A DNA stretch of 64,000 bases from Streptomyces dioscori. Its GTDB lineage: Bacteria; Actinomycetota; Actinomycetes; Streptomycetales; Streptomycetaceae. This document shows positions 60,409 through 64,000 of the stretch, in pieces. Position numbers and translations under genes: made by a program. Under the pieces are notes generated by a model. That model worked only from the letters and a program-made list of their open reading frames with translations. It ran no database searches and had not been told where the DNA came from. Numbering within the stretch: position 1 is the first letter of the stretch; each line of letters starts with the position of its first letter. The stretch is taken from the NCBI RefSeq assembly GCF_003024195.1, contig NZ_KZ679040.1, positions 62,001 through 126,000 on the forward strand, given 5' to 3'.

Positions 60409-61755
60409 TCAGCCGAGTGCCTTGCCCGGCAGCTCGACCTTCGCGCCCAGTTCGATCAGCTTCTCCATGAAGTTCTCGTAGCCGCGGTTGATCAGGTCGA
60501 TGCCGTGCACCCGGGACGTGCCCTGGGCCGCCAGCGCCGCGATGAGGTACGAGAAGCCGCCGCGCAGGTCGGGGATGACCAGGTCGGCGCCCTGGAGCTT
60601 CGTCGGGCCCGACACGACCGCCGAGTGCAGGAAGTTGCGCTGGCCGAAGCGGCAGTGCGAGCCGCCCAGGCACTCGCGGTAGAGCTGGATGTGCGCGCCC
60701 ATCTGGTTGAGCGCGGACGTGAAGCCGAGGCGGGACTCGTACACCGTCTCGTGGACGATCGACAGGCCGGTGGCCTGTGTGAGGGCGACCACGAGGGGCT
60801 GCTGCCAGTCGGTCTGGAAGCCGGGGTGGACGTCCGTCTCCAGCGCGATCGACTTGAGCTGGCCGCCGGGGTGCCAGAAGCGGATGCCCTCGTCGTCGAT
60901 CTCGAAGGCGCCGCCGACCTTCCGGTACGTGTTGAGGAACGTCATCATCGAGCGCTGCTGGGCGCCGCGGACGTAGATGTTGCCTTCGGTCGCCAGGGCC
61001 GCGGAAGCCCACGAGGCGGCCTCCAGGCGGTCCGGCAGGGCCGCGTGGGTGTAACCGCCGAGCTTGTCGACGCCCGTGACGCGGATGGTGCGGTCGGTGT
61101 CCATCGCGATGATCGCGCCCATTTTCTGCAGGACGCAGATCAGGTCCTCGATCTCCGGCTCGACCGCCGCGTTCGAGAGCTCCGTGACGCCTTCCGCGAG
61201 GACGGCCGTCAGGAGCACCTGCTCGGTCGCGCCGACGGACGGGTACGGCAGCTGGATCTTCGTGCCGCGCAGCCGCTGCGGAGCCTCCAGGTACTGGCCG
61301 TCCGCGCGCTTCTCGATCGTCGCGCCGAACTGCCGCAGCACCTCGAAGTGGAAGTCGATCGGCCGGCCGCCGATGTCGCAGCCGCCGAGGCCCGGGATGA
61401 ACGCGTGGCCGAGGCGGTGCAGCAGCGGGCCGCACAGGAGGATCGGGATACGCGACGAACCCGCGTGGGCGTCGATGTCCGCGACGTTGGCGCTCTCCAC
61501 GTGCGACGGGTCCATGATGAGCTCGCCCGGCTCCTCACCCGGACGGACCGTCACCCCGTGCAGCTGCAGCAGTCCGCGTACGACCCGCACGTCGCGGATG
61601 TCCGGGACATTGCGCAGCCGGCTCGGAGCACTGCCGAGCAGTGCGGCAACCATGGCCTTCGGTACGAGGTTCTTCGCACCGCGGACACGGATCTCACCCT
61701 CCAGCGGGGTTCCGCCGTGGACAAGGAGTACGTCGTCTGAGCCGTTGACGGTCAT
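60409..61755 (-). CDS. murA: UDP-N-acetylglucosamine 1-carboxyvinyltransferase
   Basis: MurA catalyses the first committed step of peptidoglycan synthesis, adding enolpyruvate to UDP-GlcNAc. The 448-residue product from ATG 61755 has the family repeats and RGAKNLVPKAMVAALL near the N-terminus. The active-site Cys126 is present in LGGCDIGGRPIDFH. Many actinobacteria such as M. tuberculosis have Asp here and are fosfomycin-resistant; this enzyme keeps Cys and should be inhibitable. The frame extends 38 codons upstream, but 61755 gives the usual family start. It may be one of two MurA paralogues in the genome. Confidence 0.95.
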   Translation of the reverse strand: MTVNGSDDVLLVHGGTPLEGEIRVRGAKNLVPKAMVAALLGSAPSRLRNVPDIRDVRVVRGLLQLHGVTVRPGEEPGELIMDPSHVESANVADIDAHAGSSRIPILLCGPLLHRLGHAFIPGLGGCDIGGRPIDFHFEVLRQFGATIEKRADGQYLEAPQRLRGTKIQLPYPSVGATEQVLLTAVLAEGVTELSNAAVEPEIEDLICVLQKMGAIIAMDTDRTIRVTGVDKLGGYTHAALPDRLEAASWASAALATEGNIYVRGAQQRSMMTFLNTYRKVGGAFEIDDEGIRFWHPGGQLKSIALETDVHPGFQTDWQQPLVVALTQATGLSIVHETVYESRLGFTSALNQMGAHIQLYRECLGGSHCRFGQRNFLHSAVVSGPTKLQGADLVIPDLRGGFSYLIAALAAQGTSRVHGIDLINRGYENFMEKLIELGAKVELPGKALG

Positions 61756-62007
61756 GTATCTCGCGTTCCGATTGGTGGGACAGAGGCGAAGAAGCAAGGG
61801 TAATGGCCGCCCACCCCCCTTCTGTAAGCCCGAGGGGCTCTCAGACACGTCATAGCTTTGCCACAACACGAACCGTGCCTAATCGGACACGTGGGGTCAC
61901 CGGCCCCAACCGTGCGCTCCACCTGCACCCGTACGCCCTGAGCTGCATTCCCGTCGGTAGGGGCATTGCCTCCCCCCGCACGGGGAAGATGCGGGATCAT
62001 GTCTCGC

Positions 62008-62580
62008 ATGACGGAGGTGTCCTCGCTCACAGGGCGGCTGCTCGTGGCCACACCCGCCCTGGCGGACCCCAACTTCGACCGCGCGGTGGTGCTGCTCCTC
62101 GACCACGACGAGGAGGGCTCGCTGGGCGTCGTCCTCAACCGCCCGACTCCGGTGGACGTGGGCGACATCCTCGCGGGCTGGGCGGAACTCGCGGGGGAGC
62201 CCGGGGTCGTGTTCCAGGGCGGCCCCGTCTCCCTGGACTCCGCGCTCGGGGTCGCGGTGATCCCGGGCGGCGCCTCCGGGGAGCGCGCGCCGCTCGGCTG
62301 GCGCCGGGTGCACGGCGCGATCGGCCTCGTGGACCTGGAGGCCCCGCCGGAGCTGCTCGCCTCGGCGCTCGGCTCCCTGCGGATCTTCGCGGGGTACGCG
62401 GGCTGGGGGCCCGGGCAACTGGAGGACGAACTGGGCGACGGCGCCTGGTACGTCGTCGAGTCGGAGCCCGGTGACGTCTCCTCGCCCGCTCCGGAACGGC
62501 TGTGGCGCGAGGTGCTGCGCCGTCAGCGCAGCGAACTGGCGATGGTGGCCACGTATCCGGACGACCCTTCGCTCAACTGA
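62008..62580 (+). CDS. yqgE: YqgE/AlgH family protein (UPF0301)
   Basis: The 190-residue product begins MTEVSSLTGRLLVATPALAD and has the family motifs FDRAVVLLLDHDEEGSLGVVLNRP, GGPVSLDS and FAGYAGWGPGQLEDEL. ATG 62008 is preferred on family grounds; ATG 61999 is three codons upstream in frame. The molecular function is not established; the family is widespread. It is divergent from murA with a 252-bp gap. Confidence 0.9.
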   Translation: MTEVSSLTGRLLVATPALADPNFDRAVVLLLDHDEEGSLGVVLNRPTPVDVGDILAGWAELAGEPGVVFQGGPVSLDSALGVAVIPGGASGERAPLGWRRVHGAIGLVDLEAPPELLASALGSLRIFAGYAGWGPGQLEDELGDGAWYVVESEPGDVSSPAPERLWREVLRRQRSELAMVATYPDDPSLN

Positions 62581-62596
62581 TGTCCCCCGCTTTCAG

Positions 62597-62602
62597 TACT
62601 CT
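62597..62602 (+). promoter_or_regulatory. -10 element for the leaderless DUF3039 gene
   Basis: TACTCT matches TAnnnT and ends 7 bp before ATG 62610, with no RBS between. Confidence 0.55.
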
Positions 62603-62609
62603 TGCGTTC

Positions 62610-62921
62610 ATGAGCACTCTTGAGCCTGAGACCCAGCCCCAGCGAGGCACTGGGACGGGAACCCTCGTAGAGCCGACGCCGCAGACGTCGCACGGCGACG
62701 GGGACCACGAGCGCTTCGCCCACTACGTCCAGAAGGACAAGATCATGGCGAGCGCGCTCGACGGTACGCCCGTCGTCGCACTCTGCGGCAAGGTGTGGGT
62801 CCCGGGCCGGGACCCGAAGAAGTACCCCGTGTGTCCCATGTGCAAGGAGATCTACGAGTCCATGGGCGCCGGCGGCGACGACGGCAAGGGCGGCGGCAAG
62901 GGCAAGGACGGCGGCAAGTAG
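62610..62921 (+). CDS. DUF3039 small protein
   Basis: The 103-residue product has a Thr/Gly-rich N-terminus, then HERFAHYVQKDKIMASALDGTPVVALCGKVWVP and YPVCPMCKEIYESM, a CGK...CPMC arrangement likely to bind zinc. The tail is Gly/Lys/Asp-rich (GGGKGKDGGK). The longer upstream frame overlaps yqgE and is not used. Its location after yqgE is conserved in streptomycetes as I recall. Function is unknown. Confidence 0.87.
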   Translation: MSTLEPETQPQRGTGTGTLVEPTPQTSHGDGDHERFAHYVQKDKIMASALDGTPVVALCGKVWVPGRDPKKYPVCPMCKEIYESMGAGGDDGKGGGKGKDGGK

Positions 62922-62952
62922 CGCACCCGTGGCCTTAGCGGTCTCCCGCGCC

Positions 62953-62981
62953 CCGCGGCGCCCCGGTGCGGGGCGCCGCGG
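62953..62981 (+). terminator. Terminator hairpin of the DUF3039 gene
   Basis: CCGCGGCGCCCCG (62953-62965) pairs perfectly with CGGGGCGCCGCGG (62969-62981) around GTG and is followed by TTCTGT. Confidence 0.85.
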
Positions 62982-63126
62982 TTCTGTCGTGTCCGGCTGA
63001 CCGGCCTGGGCTCCGGTCCGCCGTGTCCGGCAGACCGGCGGGGCTCGCGGCGCGGTCGGCGTATGGGGCGTATCCGGGGCCTTTGTCCGGGGAGCCCGTT
63101 GCATGGAGTGCTTCTGCCGGTCACAG

Positions 63127-63142
63127 AGTGGTTGAGACCTCT
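63127..63142 (+). promoter_or_regulatory. DasR-responsive-element-like operator
   Basis: AGTGGTTGAGACCTCT matches the DasR consensus A(C/G)TGGTCTAGACCA(C/G)T at 13 of 16 positions. It lies about 96 bp before a sugar-binding lipoprotein gene, suggesting control by the GlcNAc-sensing regulator DasR. Confidence 0.45.
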
Positions 63143-63200
63143 TGTGGGCATGTTCATGTACTCCATAGCCTCCCGGGTGTTGTGCAGCGCAAAACCACCA

Positions 63201-63215
63201 TTGCAGATGCTGCAA
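63201..63215 (+). promoter_or_regulatory. TTGCAG-ATG-CTGCAA inverted repeat, possible operator
   Basis: A perfect 6-bp inverted repeat with 3-bp spacer, 22 bp before the start codon. A related imperfect palindrome TTGTGCAGCGCAA lies about 20 bp upstream. Confidence 0.4.
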
Positions 63216-63237
63216 CGCGCCCCCGGAGGACGCCCCC

Positions 63238-64000
63238 ATGAAGCTCGCACCTCTCTCTGCCCGTATGGCCGCCCCGATCGCCGCCCTCGTCGTCGCCGGA
63301 CTCACGGCGACCGCCTGCGCCCCCGAGTCGTCCGACAACTCCGGAGGGAAGGACGAGAAGAGCGGCACCCTGCGTGTGTGGCTCTTCCAGGAGGTCACCA
63401 ACGCGCCTAAGGAGAAGGTGGTCGACGGGGTCGTCACCGCCTTCGAGAAGGCTCACAAGGGCACGAAGGTCGACGTCCAGTACATCCCCGTGGAGACCCG
63501 CGCCGAGAAGATCAAGGCCGCCTTCAACGACCCCAAGAGCGCGCCCGACCTCATCGAGTACGGCAACACGGACACCGCCGGTTACGTCAAGGACGGCGGA
63601 CTCGCGGACGTCAGCGAGGAGTTCACGGACTGGAGCGAGTCCAAGGACACCGACCCGACCGCCAAGCAGTCCGTCACCGTCGACGGCAGGATCTACGGCG
63701 CCCCGTACTTCGTCGGTGTGCGCGCTCTTTACTACCGCACCGACATATTCGAGGACCTGGACCTCGAAGTGCCGAAGACACAGGCCGAGTTGATCAGCAC
63801 GGCCAAGAAGATCCGGCAGGCGAAGCCCGACCTGTACGGGCTCGCGGTCGGCGGCGCCTACACGTACGGCGCGATGCCGTTCATCTGGTCCAACGGCGGA
63901 GAGCTGGCCGAGGGCAAGGGCGGCTCGTACGCCTCGACCATCGACAGCGCCGAGGCCCAGAAGGGCATCAAGGCGTACACCTCGCTCTTCGGCGACGACA
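63238..64000 (+). CDS. Sugar ABC transporter substrate-binding lipoprotein, 3' truncated by the window
   Basis: Only the first 254 residues are present. Signal and lipobox (ALVVAGLTATAC) are followed by a family 1 binding fold: LRVWLFQEV, FEKAHKGTKVDVQYIP, APDLIEYGNTDTAGYVKDGG, IYGAPYFVGVRALYYRTD. The closest family in memory is the chito-oligosaccharide/GlcNAc binding group (DasA/NgcE-like), consistent with the dre-like box upstream. RBS GGAGG lies 8 bp before ATG 63238. Permease genes are expected beyond the window. Confidence 0.88.
   Translation, partial: MKLAPLSARMAAPIAALVVAGLTATACAPESSDNSGGKDEKSGTLRVWLFQEVTNAPKEKVVDGVVTAFEKAHKGTKVDVQYIPVETRAEKIKAAFNDPKSAPDLIEYGNTDTAGYVKDGGLADVSEEFTDWSESKDTDPTAKQSVTVDGRIYGAPYFVGVRALYYRTDIFEDLDLEVPKTQAELISTAKKIRQAKPDLYGLAVGGAYTYGAMPFIWSNGGELAEGKGGSYASTIDSAEAQKGIKAYTSLFGDD

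Larger units (their letters stand above)
62922..63237. other. Intergenic region with a terminator, dre-like box and inverted repeats
   Basis: This 316-bp gap carries the DUF3039 terminator (62953-62981) and the control region of the sugar-binding protein gene (63127-63215). No gene is seen. Confidence 0.65.

Overview
The window reads as chromosomal DNA from a Streptomyces or a very close relative. It is GC-rich with strong third-position GC bias, and has GTG and TTG starts, ATGA stop/start overlaps, leaderless promoters, and typical Streptomyces families (WhiJ-type HTH/DUF397, MatAB, NnaR, SigU/RsuA, HupA). From memory, the core gene order matches the S. coelicolor interval around SCO2973 to SCO2946. 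That statement is recalled, not computed.

Layout. 1-9.2 kb is core: the tail of a membrane protein, prfB, a LAETG sortase substrate, ftsE-ftsX, a leaderless S41 protease, smpB, tmRNA (ssrA) and a PBP4-type D,D-peptidase. 9.2-18.8 kb is a minus-strand carbohydrate operon (lipoprotein binding protein, two permeases, GH31 alpha-xylosidase, LacI regulator, secreted GH3 glycosidase) with two perfect 16-bp operator palindromes in front of it; xyloglucan-type alpha-xylosides are the likely substrate. 19.3-26.9 kb holds an MFS exporter divergent from a LysR gene, then the matA-matB-acyltransferase unit for a deacetylated surface glycan.

27-46 kb is the accessory heart of the window. A secreted LamG protein precedes a 2141-residue RHS/YD-repeat polymorphic toxin whose last ~266 residues have a sharply different base composition and look like a restriction-endonuclease-fold toxin tip. 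After it come about 1.1 kb of debris (a fragment of an SGNH hydrolase gene and a frameshifted IS630-type transposase) and a very acidic small ORF that is the best immunity candidate. Next is a tandem array of six paralogous lipoproteins plus one secreted protein. Remnants and duplicated leaders there show it grew by repeated duplication and recombination. An intact SGNH hydrolase follows, and it resembles the fragment in the debris.

46-64 kb returns to core: a TMEM175-like channel, a DUF397/XRE/ATPase regulatory triad, narK with nnaR (nitrate assimilation), DUF1772 and CGNR proteins, sigU-rsuA, a HelD-type RNA polymerase factor, a candidate small RNA, NAD-malic enzyme, hupA, murA (active-site Cys kept), yqgE, a DUF3039 protein and the start of a sugar-binding lipoprotein with a DasR-like box upstream.

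A 20-bp sequence (GCGCAGTTCCCCGCGCCCCT, either orientation) recurs about eleven times, only between genes. Long antisense open frames are GC-bias artefacts and are not annotated.
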